Source: Cordylochernes scorpioides
Lineage: Eukaryota > Arthropoda > Arachnida > Pseudoscorpiones > Chernetidae
Direction: 5' to 3'
NCBI GenBank assembly: GCA_030710605.1
Contig: CP092886.1
Span: 52,774,305 to 52,838,304, forward strand
Length of the DNA: 64,000 nt
Positions 46,430 to 57,035 of the stretch are shown piece by piece (the stretch's first letter is position 1; every line of letters begins with the position of its first letter). The position numbers were made by a program, and so were the translations under genes. The notes under the pieces were generated by a model. It saw only the letters and a program-made list of their open reading frames with translations, was not told the DNA's origin and searched no databases.

Positions 46430-46925
46430 CTAGGAATGTTCACCACTGAAGTGTCAAGCATTCCCAAAAATTCTTTGATCGCAGTAGGAATAGTATTTTT
46501 TTAGCTGTAATAGAAACATTCGTGCGTACATTTTAATTCCTTTAATTTTTATATTAATATGACGCGTTATTGATTTATATTAATTTATGCCTAACTGGAC
46601 TTGTAATTATTGTTAACGGAAGGGCATTGTCCGATGATAATACTTATATGTAATTCTAATGTCCTAAAAGCTTCTTTCCATAGTTTGCTTTAATACCATT
46701 TTCAGGATTCGACCCTTCAGTGCGCATATTATATAAGCAGAATCGTCCGATACAGTATTAGAGCTCTAAGAAGCGTTCTGGTGGATTAAATTGGCGAAAC
46801 CGCTGGGAGGGTTCACCACTGATGAACCAAGTACCCCCAATGATATTTTTTTCTTTTAAGTGTAAAAGAAACATTTGTGCTTTAATGTTTTTATTTCCTA
46901 TATATATTGTGCGTTATTGTAATAT
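46430..46925 (+). repeat. Family F-related ends (haplotype 2)
   Basis: Two pieces: GTTCACCACTGAAGTGTCAA ... CGCAGTAGGAATAGTA ... GACGCGTTATTG (about 46438-46572), and GGCGAAACCGCTGGGAGGG, TTCACCACTGATGAACCAAG (about 46795-46835). The allele is at 51340-51830. Confidence 0.6.
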
Positions 46926-46935
46926 ATAGACAATT

Positions 46936-47117
46936 CATGGTAAGCAGTTTGCGGATTTCTTTTATTTTTCTTTTCTTTTATTTTATTTTATATTAAAAAC
47001 GATATATAATCTCTCCTTGTTTGTACACTATAATTAGCTGAAGAAGGGCTTGCCCGAAAGCTTCCTTAATCGCGTTAATAAAAAGAGTTGCGGCGATATA
47101 TGATTCCCTCTTTCTAA
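46936..47117 (+). mobile_element. Penelope-type solo 3' end insertion, haplotype 2 only
   Basis: The 182-bp insertion is flanked by ATATAGACAATT (46924-46935 and 47118-47129). The other allele has the 12 bases once at 51832-51843. It contains a hammerhead-like core and a TTAATAAAAAGAGTTGC tail but no coding sequence. Confidence 0.8.
47038..47059 (+). ncRNA. Hammerhead ribozyme core with intact conserved bases
   Basis: CTGAAGA fits CUGANGA exactly. It is followed by stem II AGGGC/GCCC closed by TT and then GAAA. All core bases known to be needed in these two strands are present. Stems I and III are short and not clear by eye (GCTTCCTTAATC downstream), as is typical of Penelope-type hammerheads, so activity cannot be judged. 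Confidence 0.6.
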
Positions 47118-47712
47118 ATATAGACAATTGTTTATCTGAGAAACACATTTTTTCTTCTTTACATAACTCCTCACCATATCAATAAAAATATTCTCTAATT
47201 TCTCTCTCATTGATGAATGTGTGCTCTGTAAAAGTGTACTATGTCTTCTAATTATGACTCTGAGGTAGTAATAAGAGAATTGTAGAGGTGGGGTAACTTT
47301 ATCTTGTAACCATCTCAGGTAGAAATGATAGTCTTGTAGAAGTCGGAACCTTGTCTTATATTCAGGACTCTGAGGTATAAACGAAGGCTTTGGAAAGTAG
47401 GAAGGTTTTTATTGTAACCAAGGACTCTGAGGTAGAAGTCAGGGTCTTAATATTAAAACATTTTCTGCCAAAAAGACACGAATATTAGACAAAAGAAAGT
47501 TTTTAAAATAGAACATCGAGTTAATATTAGGGAATATCAATATTTTCTAACCACAGGGTGTCTGCTTGCTATTTTGCAATTCCAGAATTGTGCGAGAAAG
47601 CCTCGTCTTAAAGGAGCTTGACACCTTTGGGCAAATATTCTCTCCGGAAATATTTAATTGATCTTTTATTGTTGTAACAAACTTTTAAATAATATTCTTT
47701 ATTTGTTTAACC

Positions 47713-47883
47713 CACCAGCGAGTGCAAGTAACCAAACGGGGCTCTGGCACATTTGTAAGTGCAAAGTCGAACTGCTTTCACATGTGTAGACATGTGGTGC
47801 GCTTACAGTAAAAAGCAGTCGCTAACTACCCACCATGATTATCATGGCCTGTACCACGTGTACTAGGGATAAGCAAAAAAAAA
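47713..47883 (+). mobile_element. SINE-like retroposed element, haplotype 2 only
   Basis: The 171-bp insertion begins CACCAGCGAGTGCAAGTAAC and ends TAGGGATAAGC followed by nine A. It is flanked by TTTGTTTAACC at 47702-47712 and 47884-47894. The other allele has the site once (52386-52396, one base different). A poly(A) end and target duplication indicate LINE-driven retroposition. No clear tRNA, 7SL or 5S promoter is seen. Two small hairpins (CATGTGTAGACATG, CCATGATTATCATGG) are visible. Source RNA unknown. Confidence 0.75.
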
Positions 47884-48062
47884 TTTGTTTAACCATTAGT
47901 AGGTGAGATAGGCCAACATGAACTATATTTTCTATCCCAAAAATGTTATTATTTATATTATTTATATATATAAAAATTATTTTAATATGTATCTCAATTA
48001 GAAAAATATATCAAAGTTTAAAAAATTATAAAAGCAGCAGATAATTATTAGCCGCATGCAAT

Positions 48063-48560
48063 AGTATTAAATAGACCAGAAGTATGGAAAAAATACAGAG
48101 AAGAAAAACAGATAAGAAAATCAGAATGTGCAAAAGTATCCAAAAATCCAGGTGACATAGAGAAAGAGCATTTGCCATGTTTTCACTTTCAAATTTAGTA
48201 TGTAAATGGAGCTAAAGTGGGGTCCATGGGGAGTCCTTGTCATGGGACGGAGTTCCCGCTGAGAAGTGTCGCTTTATTTAGATATTCCTTTCATTGATCC
48301 AAAACAAAATTGGAATAATTAGCGCTATATAAGTGTCATAGGGTCAGCAGCTTTTGTCTCTCGCAGAAATAATTATAATAGTAAGTATATACGTTTTATT
48401 TTAATAAAATATCCTTTGTTATTATATCACGTTTAAAATACTTTATTCTAAGACATTTTTGGATATATATATAGCTCCCAACTTTGTTTCATTCTTTGAC
48501 GTGATGTTCAGATGATGTGGTTTTTGACTTATATCCCATGTGGATATACATATATACGTA
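48063..48560 (+). promoter_or_regulatory. Low-divergence block with TATA-like box and splice-donor-like site
   Basis: This block and its allele (52559-53055) differ at about eight positions, while both flanks differ much more. It contains CGCTATATAAGTG (TATA box-like, 48326-48332), then GTCAGCAGCTTTTGTCTCTC, and TATAATA with GTAAGT (48381-48386; GTATGT in the other allele), which resembles a 5' splice site. This could be a promoter with a first non-coding exon, but no downstream coding exon is recognised. Confidence 0.25.
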
Positions 48561-48735
48561 TATATTAAAATATCAACATAACTGATGTGTCCGGGCAAGT
48601 TAAAAATGTTGCTAAATTAAATTTCTGTTTACCATGAGCCTACATATTATTATTATCTCAATTTTGGGAGTTGAGAAACATTTCTACCTGACATATAAAA
48701 AGGTGCCTAAATTTTATCGTTGAGGTAGAGCCTGT

Positions 48736-48769
48736 ACCACGCTAACGAGTATCAACTGCCCTAAAAACG
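48736..48769 (+). ncRNA. Decayed hammerhead motif (haplotype 2)
   Basis: TACCACGCTAACGAGTATCA then ACTGCCCTAAAAACG lines up with CACCACGCTGACGAG..CCCGAAAACG at 61181-61205, with G5 and the GAAA altered. The allele is at about 53236-53269. Confidence 0.45.
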
Positions 48770-49212
48770 TTTATTCAAATTTTTCTAATAATTTGAAAAT
48801 TGTTATCAGTATCTCGGACTTGAGACCAGGAGAAGCTGATAATTCAGTTTGCCCCAGGCTTCTCTAAAATGTACGCGGAGGTTGCTTTTTATATTCCAAT
48901 TGAACCATAGGTATCGTAGTTATCTATAGACTTTACGCTCAATCTATCCTGAATCACCTTTTTTCAGGAGCATTTAGGACTTCGATATAGCTATCCGTGA
49001 CCTCGCCTAAAATATCAGTATATGTGAAGAGATCTAGCTAAATATAAACGCTAGGATGTCTTTATTTTACGGGTTATATGAGACCGCACCGTTCTTTCTA
49101 ACTCCAAATATAGCTGACCATTCAGAGGTAGGAGAGTACTTCGCTATTCCTAAATTCAACCCATATCTATCTAAATATTCGGAGTAAGTGGAGAAGTGTA
49201 GGCTGTATCTAG

Positions 49213-50150
49213 CCTTAAATATGCCAAACTTCCGTAGTATGAGAGAAGGTTTCTATATCTAACCTCAACTATGCCTAAAACTTCCTTGGTATGTGAGAAG
49301 GTATCTATATCTAACGTCAACTATGCCTAAAACTTCCGTGGTATGCGAGAAGGTTTCTATATCTAAAGTCAACTATGCCTAAAACTACCGTAGTATGTGA
49401 GAAGGTATCTATATCTAACGCAACTATGCCTAAAACTTCCGTGGTATGTGAGAAGGTATCTATATCTAACCTCAACTATGCCTAAAACTTCCGTGGTATG
49501 TGAGAAGGTATCTATATATAACGTCAACTATGCCTAAAACTTCCGTGGTATTTGAGAAAGTATCTATATCTAACGTCAAATATGCCTAAAACCTCCGTAG
49601 TATGTGAGAAGGTATCTATATCTAACGTCAACTATGCCTAAAACCTCCGTGGTATGCGAGAAGGTTTCTATATCTAACGTCAACTATGCTTAAAACTTCC
49701 ATGGTATGTGAGAAGGTATCTATATCTAACGTCAACTATGCCAAACACTTCCGTGATATGTGAGAAGGTGTCTATATCTAACGTCAACTATGCCTAAAAC
49801 CTCCGTGGTATGTGAGAAGGTTTCTATATCTAACGTCAACTATGCCTAAAACTTCCGTGGTATGTGAGAAGGTATCTATATCTAACGCAACTATGCCTAA
49901 AACTTCCGTGATATGTGAGAAGATATCTATATCTAACGTCAATTCTGCCTAAAACTTCCGTGGTATGTGAGAAGGTATCTATATCTAACGTCAACTATGC
50001 CTAAAACATCCGTAGTATGTGAGAAGGTATCTATATCTAACGTCAACTATGCCTAAAACTTCCGTGGTATGTGAGAAGGTATCTATATCTAACCTCAACT
50101 ATGCCTAAAACTTCCGGGGTAGTTGAGTACGTTGTATAACTAACTTTAAC
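49213..50150 (+). repeat. 52-bp minisatellite, about 18 units (haplotype 2)
   Basis: The unit contains TATATCTAACGTCAACTATG, CCTAAAACTTCCGTGGTATG and TGAGAAGG. The period of 52 was checked by the spacing of CGTCAACTAT (49989 to 50041). Variants (GTC/CTC, CTTCC/CCTCC, GTGG/GTAG) are distributed through the array. Degenerate units extend upstream to about 48950. No spacers, so this is not a CRISPR array. Confidence 0.9.
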
Positions 50151-50460
50151 TATGCCTGAGATTTGCGGGGTATGTGAGAATGTCCCTTTATCTATTTCTA
50201 ATTATATATTTTTTCATGCTCTAATGGGCAGATTCCTATATTTGACCGCCCACGCACGCTATAGGTGAATTATATAATATTTTCGGAAATTTTAAAACTT
50301 TATTTAGGCTATATAACATACTTTAAGTTGCTAAGATATATGGAAATTCTGATAAATTTCACCACATCAATTATAAACAGAACGTCCTTAAAGTGTGCCA
50401 AGAAATTGAAATGACATTTTTATGACAGCTCAATGAGACATTCAAATATTAAAATATTTG

Positions 50461-50560
50461 NNNNNNNNNNNNNNNNNNNNNNNNNNNNNNNNNNNNNNNN
50501 NNNNNNNNNNNNNNNNNNNNNNNNNNNNNNNNNNNNNNNNNNNNNNNNNNNNNNNNNNNN
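50461..50560. other. Assembly gap of 100 N
   Basis: Exactly 100 N at the end of the haplotype 2 contig. The next contig starts inside the retrotransposon. Confidence 0.98.
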
Positions 50561-50680
50561 AGAGGTGGCCATTTTTTGGAGCTAAGTCGGCCTGCCACTG
50601 AGTAGTGCTCCCAGTCTTGATGACAAATACAGACGCATTCTACTTCACCCAGTGTGGAGATAAGAAAGAAGAAAAAGAAG
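50561..50680 (+). mobile_element. 3' end of the split non-LTR-type retrotransposon
   Basis: GTCGGCCTGCCACTGAGTAG ... GTGGAGATAAGAAAGAAGAA ending in AAAAGAAG directly before the 15-bp target duplication. The GAA-rich tail and its second copy at 12555-12590 support a LINE-type 3' end. The 5' end is at 32729-32911. Confidence 0.65.
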
Positions 50681-50695
50681 ATTATCCACAGGTTA
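50681..50695 (+). repeat. Right 15-bp target duplication of the split insertion
   Basis: ATTATCCACAGGTTA, identical to 32714-32728. Confidence 0.85.
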
Positions 50696-51339
50696 TATTC
50701 TAAAAACCTCTAAATAGGTTCACCACCAATGAGCTTCCACGGTTTTAACAAAGCACTAATATGACTGGTTCACAATAACGTTAAGTCACTATGTTACGCA
50801 AATGCGTTTTGGGCGAAAGCTCTACAACCATTAACCCTTTCACTGCTCAACGTACGTGCTTATATTGTTAGCTAGTGCCATACACCATATGGGTAGATTT
50901 ACTCTAGGTCATTATTTTAAAACACAGAGTTTGTCTAATAAATAAACGCTGTATATATACAAAAACTGCCAAATCACGGTCATTGAAAACTAATAACAGC
51001 GCGTTTGCTATCCTTGATACCATCAATTTCGGGTAAATTTCAATGCTGAATAACAGAAAAATTAATGATAGATAACGCGCTAGCGCTTCGGAAGCAGCTG
51101 AATAAAGACTAAATATCACACGCTGGCGGTTTATGGTACCTCAGTAATGGCCTAATACAACTCCCAGGCGTGTGATTGGCAGAGAAAGGGTTAAAATTTA
51201 GCCTTGCAGGATTCGAACATGGAATCTTCTTATTAGCATAATTAAAGGCGTCAACCGTTGCTCCACGCCAACTACGCTGTGCGAGGGTGGGTTCAATAGA
51301 GATTTAGTCAGACCCTCCGAGATACAAGCTGGGAATGTT

Positions 51340-51830
51340 CACCACTGAAGTTTCAAGCATTCCCAAAAATTCTTTCGTCGCAGTAAGGATAGTAGAAGTT
51401 TGATTAAGGTTTAAAAGAAACATTCGTGATTTAATTCCTTTAATTTCTATATTAATATGGCGCGTTATTGATTTATATTAATTTATGCTTAACTGGACTT
51501 GTCATTATTGTTTGCGGAAGAGCATTGTCCTATGCAAATATTTATATGTATTTATACTGTCCTAAAAGCTTCTGTCTATAGTTTTCTTTAATACCATTTA
51601 TAGGATTCCATCATTCAGTGTAGCATATATAAGCAGAATAGTCCAATACAGTATTAGAGCTCTAAGAAGCGATTTGGTAGATTAAATTGGCGAAACCGCT
51701 GGGAAGATCCAACACTGATGATCCCAGCACCCCCAATAATAATTTCATCGCAGTATTTTTTTGATGTTTAAAATAAACATTCGTGCTTTAATGCCTCCAT
51801 TTTCTATATATAGAAGGCGCGTTATTGAAT
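51340..51830 (+). repeat. Family F-related ends (haplotype 1)
   Basis: Allele of 46430-46925. GTCGCAGTAAGGATAGTAGA and GGCGAAACCGCTGGGAAGA are present. Confidence 0.6.
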
Positions 51831-53702
51831 TATATAGACAATTGTTTCTTCTTTGCATAGCTCCACACCATACCACTCTAAATATTCTCTCGTTTCTCTC
51901 TCATCGATGAATGAGTGCTTTGTAGAATTGTAAGAACTTTGTATTCTAATTATAACTCTGAGGTTGTAATAAAGGTCTTGTAGAGGTGAGGGAACATTGT
52001 CTTGTAACCAGGTCTCTCAGGTAGAAATGATAATCTTGTAGAAGTCGGAACCTTGTCTCATAATAGGAAGTTGTTCGGAAAGTAGAAAAGTTTATATTGT
52101 AACCAAGGACTCTGAGGTAGAAGTCAGGGTCTCAATATTAAAACATTTTCTGCCAAAAAGGCACGAATATTAGACAAAAGAAAATTTTAATATATAAAAT
52201 CGAGTTAATATTAGGGAATATCAATATTTTCTAGCCACAGGGCGTCTGTTTGCTATCTTGCAATTCCAGAATTGTGCGAGAAAGCCTCGTCTTAAAGGAG
52301 CTTGACTCCTTTTAGTACATATTCGCTCCGGAAATATTTAATTGATATTTTATTGTTGTAACAAACTTTTAAGTAATATTCTTTATATGTTTAACCCTTA
52401 GTAGGTGAGATAGGCCGACATGACTTATATTTTCTATCCCGAAAATGTTATTATTTAAAATATTTATATATTATAATTACTTTTATATGTCTCAATTAGA
52501 AAAATATTCTCAAAGTATACAAAAATTATAAAAGCAGCAGACAATTATTAGCCACATGCAATAGTATTAAATAGACCAGAAGTATGTAAGAAATACAGAG
52601 AAGAAAAACAGATAAGAAAATCAGAATGTGCAAAAGTATCCAAAAATCCAGGTGACATAGAGAAAGAGCATTTGCCATGTTTTCACTTTCAAATTTAGTA
52701 TGTAAATGGAGCTAAAGTGGGGTCCATGGGGAGTCCTTGTCATGGGGCGGAATTCCCGCTGAGAAGTGTCGCTTTATTTAGATATTCCTTTCATTGATCC
52801 AAAACAAAATTGGAATAATTAGCGCTATATAAGTGTCATAGGGTCAGCAGCTTTTGTCTCTCGCAGAAATAATTATAATAGTATGTATATACGTTTTATT
52901 TTAATAAAATATCCTTTGTTATTATATCACGTTCAAAATACTTTATTCTAAGACATTTTTGGATATATATATAGCTTCCAACTTTGTTTCATTCTTTGAC
53001 GTGATGTTCAGATGATGTGGTTTTTGACTTATATCCCATGTGGATATACATATATACCTATATATTAAAATATCAACATAACTGATGTGTCCGGGCAAGT
53101 TAAAAATGTAACTAAATTAACGTCCCGTTTACCCTAATCCTACATATTATTAACTCAAATTTGGGAGTTGAAGAACATTTATACATGACATAAAAAGTCG
53201 CCTATATTTCATCGTTGAGGTAGTTCCTGTACCACGCTAACGAGTATCAACTGCCCTAAAAACGTTTATACAAAATTTTCCAATGATTGCAAATTGTTAT
53301 CAGTATCACGGACTTGAGACAAGGAGAAGCTGATAATTCAGTTTGCTCCAGGCTTCTCTAAAATGTACGCGGAGGCGGCTTTTTATATTTCATTTGAACC
53401 ATAGGTATCGTGGTTATCTATAGATTTTGCGCTCAATCTATCCTGAATCACTTTTTTTTCAGGAGCATTTAGGACTTCGATATAGCTATCCGTGACCTTG
53501 CCTAAAATATCAATATATGTGAAGAGATCTAGCTAAATATAAACGCTAGGATGTCTTTATTTTACGGGTTATATGAGACCGCACTGTTCTTTCTAACTCC
53601 AAATATAGCTGACCATTCAGAGGTAGGAGAGTACTTCGCTATTCCTAAATTCAACCCATATCTATCTAAATATTCGGAGTAAGTGGAGAAGTGGAGGCTG
53701 TA

Positions 53703-54640
53703 TCTAGCCTTAAATATGCCAAACTTCCGTAGAATGAGAGAAAGTTTCTATATCTAACCTCAACTATGCCTAAAACTTCCTTGGTATGTGAGAAGGTATC
53801 TATATCTAACGTCAACTATGCCTAAATCTTCCGTGGTATGTTAGAAAGTATCTATATATAACGTCAACTAAGCCTAAAACTTCCGTGGTATGTGAGAAGG
53901 TATCTATATCTAACGTCAACTATGCCTAAAACCTCCGTGGTATGTGAGAAAGTATCTATATATAACGTCAACTAAGCCTAAAACTTCCGTGGTATGTGAG
54001 AAGGTATCTATATCTAACCTCAACTATGCCTAAAACCTCCGTGGCATGTGTGAAGGTATCTATATCTAACGTCAACTATGCCTAAAACCTCCGTGGTATG
54101 TGAGAAGGTATCTATATCTAACGTCAACTATGCCTAAAACTTCCGTGGTATGTGAGAAGGTATCTATATCTAACGTCAACTATGCCTAAAACTTCCGTAG
54201 TATGTGAGAAGGTGTCTATATCTAACGTAAACTATGCCTAAAACTTCCGTGGTATGTGAGAAGGTATTTATATCTAACCTCAACTATGCCTAAAACTTCC
54301 GTGGTATATGAGAAGTTATCTATATCTAACGTCAACTATGCCTAAAACTTCCGTAGTATGTGATAAGGTATCTATATCTAACCTCAACTATGCCTAAAAC
54401 TTCCGTAGTATGTGATAAGGTATCTATATCTAACGTCAACTATTCCTAAAACTTCCGTGGTATATGAGAAGTTATCTATATCTAACGTCAACTATGCCTA
54501 AAACTTCCGTAGTATGTGATAAGGTATCTATATCTAACCTCAACTATGCCTAAAACTTCCGTGGTAGGTGAGAAGGTATTTATATCTAACCTCAACTATG
54601 CCTAAAACTTCCGGGGTAATTGAGTACGTTGTATAACTAA
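53703..54640 (+). repeat. 52-bp minisatellite, about 18 units (haplotype 1)
   Basis: Allele of 49213-50150. The variant order differs, with local higher-order repetition: TATATGAGAAGTTATC units at 54301 and 54457 are 156 apart (three units), and AACTAAGCC units near 53868 and 53972 are 104 apart (two units). Confidence 0.9.
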
Positions 54641-54945
54641 CTTTAACTATGCCTGAGATTTCCGGGGTATGTGAGAATGTCCCTTTATATTATTTCTAAC
54701 TATATATTTTTTCATGTTCTAATGGGCAGATTCCTATATTTGACCGCCCACACACGCTATAATATATTCGGAAATTTTAAAATATTATTTAGGCTATATA
54801 ACATACTTTAAGTTGCTAAGTTATATGGAAATTCTGATAGATTTCACCACATCATTTACAAGCAGAACGTCCTTAAAGTGTGCCAAGAAATTGAAATGAC
54901 ATTTTTATGACAGCTCAATGAGACATTTAAATATTAAAATATTTG

Positions 54946-55860
54946 AAAGAAAGACAGCGAATACATTTCTTGGAATTGATCATAAACTGGTTAGTCGTGA
55001 AAAAAGCTATTTTGTGGAACGTCATGAATTTGGGCGGTGAGCTGACCTTATCCAAGAATGGAATCCGTTTAATAATCCCGCTCCAGTAAAAAGTTATTTC
55101 CTCATACGCCACCACGCGACCTTGCCACCAGGCACCGCCCTCCTTTGTCCCACTTCCATTGTTGCCTGCTATTACCCGCTCGAATTACTCTCCGCCCTGC
55201 ACCACTTAGAGACGTCTTCACTCGCTCTCTAAGGCTTTAGAGCACTTAAAGTACCTACTTTCTGAAAACGTGAAATTGAAAACTGCCAACCGAGATAACT
55301 CTAGTAAGCTATTCTTGAACATGAAATAGGAGAAAACTTAGTGTTATGTGAGATGTTATTATAAAATAATATTACGATTTGTTAATATCTTTTTAAGTAT
55401 ATGTAGTGATTTGAATGGCAGTTTAAGTGAAAGAGTGGCGAAATCTACACACAGTAAGCTGGACTCCAGGGAAAGCACCTGCACGGAGTAGCCAGAGAGG
55501 AGATAAGGTCTGAGTTCCAGCAAAGGTCAGACTATGGTAGGGACGGCATCGAAGAGATCTTCCCTCCAAAATTGAATCCGGAGCTTTTTATATTCTTCAC
55601 AGTGAGTGGGGCTAGGGCGATTAACTCTTTAATACCCAGAATTCAATGACCTTTATCTAATAAACTACGTGTGTGGGTGTTAGATAACGTGGTCAGATAA
55701 GGCCAACTTCTTTCTATTTGGGGCTTTCTATCTCCTGTTTATAAATCCTTAACATCACAGGTGATTTTAATAAAAATCTTCGTTTTAAGGTACAGCTTCT
55801 GTGTACGATTCTCAATATATGACACATGCCCGCATATATAGTCATATTTCTGGGAGGAAA
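54946..55860. other. Unannotated stretch with GC-richer patches
   Basis: 55115-55240 (CACGCGACCTTGCCACCAGG) and 55430-55640 are less AT-rich and unrelated to other parts of the window. No protein motif seen. Confidence 0.45.
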
Positions 55861-55867
55861 TTATTCA

Positions 55868-55990
55868 ATAAAAATAAATATAGGTATCGTCTCTCTCGTC
55901 AAAATAGGCGTTAAAACTAAGCCCCATCTATTGACCGTCTCTGCAAACTGGCGGGCTCAGGTCGGTGACAAGGCGACCATCAATGGCATC
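55868..55990 (+). repeat. Fragment of the 63-kb hammerhead-unit family
   Basis: CCATCTATTGACCGTC, GCAAACTGGCGGGCTC and GGTCGGTGACAAGGCG match the units at 63034-63640. The ribozyme part is absent. Confidence 0.65.
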
Positions 55991-56935
55991 TAACAATATA
56001 CCTTTCCTTACGTCAACTCAGTTCATTGATATCTTTTCTCGGATTCATATTGAGAATAACCTATTTTTATTATTTAATGTTAAATTAGACCGATGTGAAA
56101 GGTTCAAGGAGTAATGCATCTGTCAATATTTTGAAACCAAAACGCCTAAAAATATTTATGTACGCTTTGAAACCTTGCGAGTTTTGGAGCCCTATTTTTC
56201 ACTTTCAACCAGTTTCATTCAAATGGACTGAATTTGGACTGGAAGGTAAATGATAGAAATCAAAAAGTTTCCCAATATACTCCTAGCTAGAATATAAATT
56301 TCTACCAGAGATAAACACAAATATTATATGACACCTCAACTGGGAGATAAAGTATGAAGAAGATTCGTATGAATTATATAAAATTGGAAAAAAAAACACA
56401 TCAATATAATTTAATCTATCTAATTGGGAATAAAAATAAATAACATTAAAATTGTCAGAAATATTCAACGTTATTTTAATAAATGTACAGAAAAGGGGGG
56501 CACTTCTCCGCAATCTTGTATATTATATATGTTTGCACCAAAATATTTACAGAAGAACCTGCTGGTTGATAATATGCTTAGTATCCACTTCACGGTTAAG
56601 TGAGTAACACTAATTTGGTTTCTACTCACTTTTAAAGTTTAATTTGAGTGTTTGCAGTGATGTTTTATGGCTTCATTAGGTCGTGCTAACCTAAAGCTAA
56701 ATTAACTAAGCAATAAAGCAGAACTAAGGATTAAATTGTACAACTGCCAACAATCAGCAACGTAGGGAGTTATGTTTTACCACCAAAGCTTTAGCCTTAG
56801 TGAGGACACATTTTCAAATCATTTCAAATTTGATTTTAGAAAGGTGGGAGACACTTGTATGCTCCGTTTAAAAGTCTGCATCATTGCATTCAACAATTCT
56901 CCTTTCCTAAATTCACTTCAATATGAAATATTAAA
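55991..56935. other. Unannotated AT-rich stretch
   Basis: No motif. Forward and reverse short frames are not similar to known families. Confidence 0.45.
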
Positions 56936-56939
56936 AGTA

Positions 56940-57035
56940 TTATATATGGCATGGCTCATCAGTGGCAAACCCTCTCAGCATTTGAATCATTTAACGGTAA
57001 GGTTCACTACTGATGAGCTATGACCTCCTCTTTAC
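56940..57035. repeat. Diverged family F palindrome
   Basis: ATGGCTCATCAGTGGCAAAC is mirrored by GGTTCACTACTGATGAGCTAT about 40 bp later. Confidence 0.6.

Larger units (their letters stand above)
33012..50460. repeat. Haplotype-2 contig, apparently a retained haplotig
   Basis: The whole contig is redundant. 33012-45776 aligns with 18318-32728, and 45762-50460 aligns with 50681-54945. It contains the uninterrupted target site of the retrotransposon that breaks the other contigs. It has no sequence of its own beyond polymorphic insertions. Confidence 0.85.
50681..54945. repeat. Haplotype-1 segment allelic to 45762-50460
   Basis: Collinear with 45762-50460, ending exactly where that contig ends (ATTAAAATATTTG). 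It lacks the Penelope-type insertion and the SINE-like insertion found there. Confidence 0.85.

Noticed and set aside
33012..50460. Genuine tandem segmental duplications of about 13 kb and 4.5 kb
   Set aside because: The contig boundaries, the 100-N gaps, full redundancy of the middle contig and the split insertion with a single empty site fit two alleles of one locus better than two independent duplications.
49213..54640. CRISPR-like arrays
   Set aside because: The 52-bp units are contiguous with no unique spacers, and the genome is eukaryotic.
56772..57023. 83-codon forward frame
   Set aside because: Its last third is a diverged family F palindrome. Nothing recognisable precedes it.
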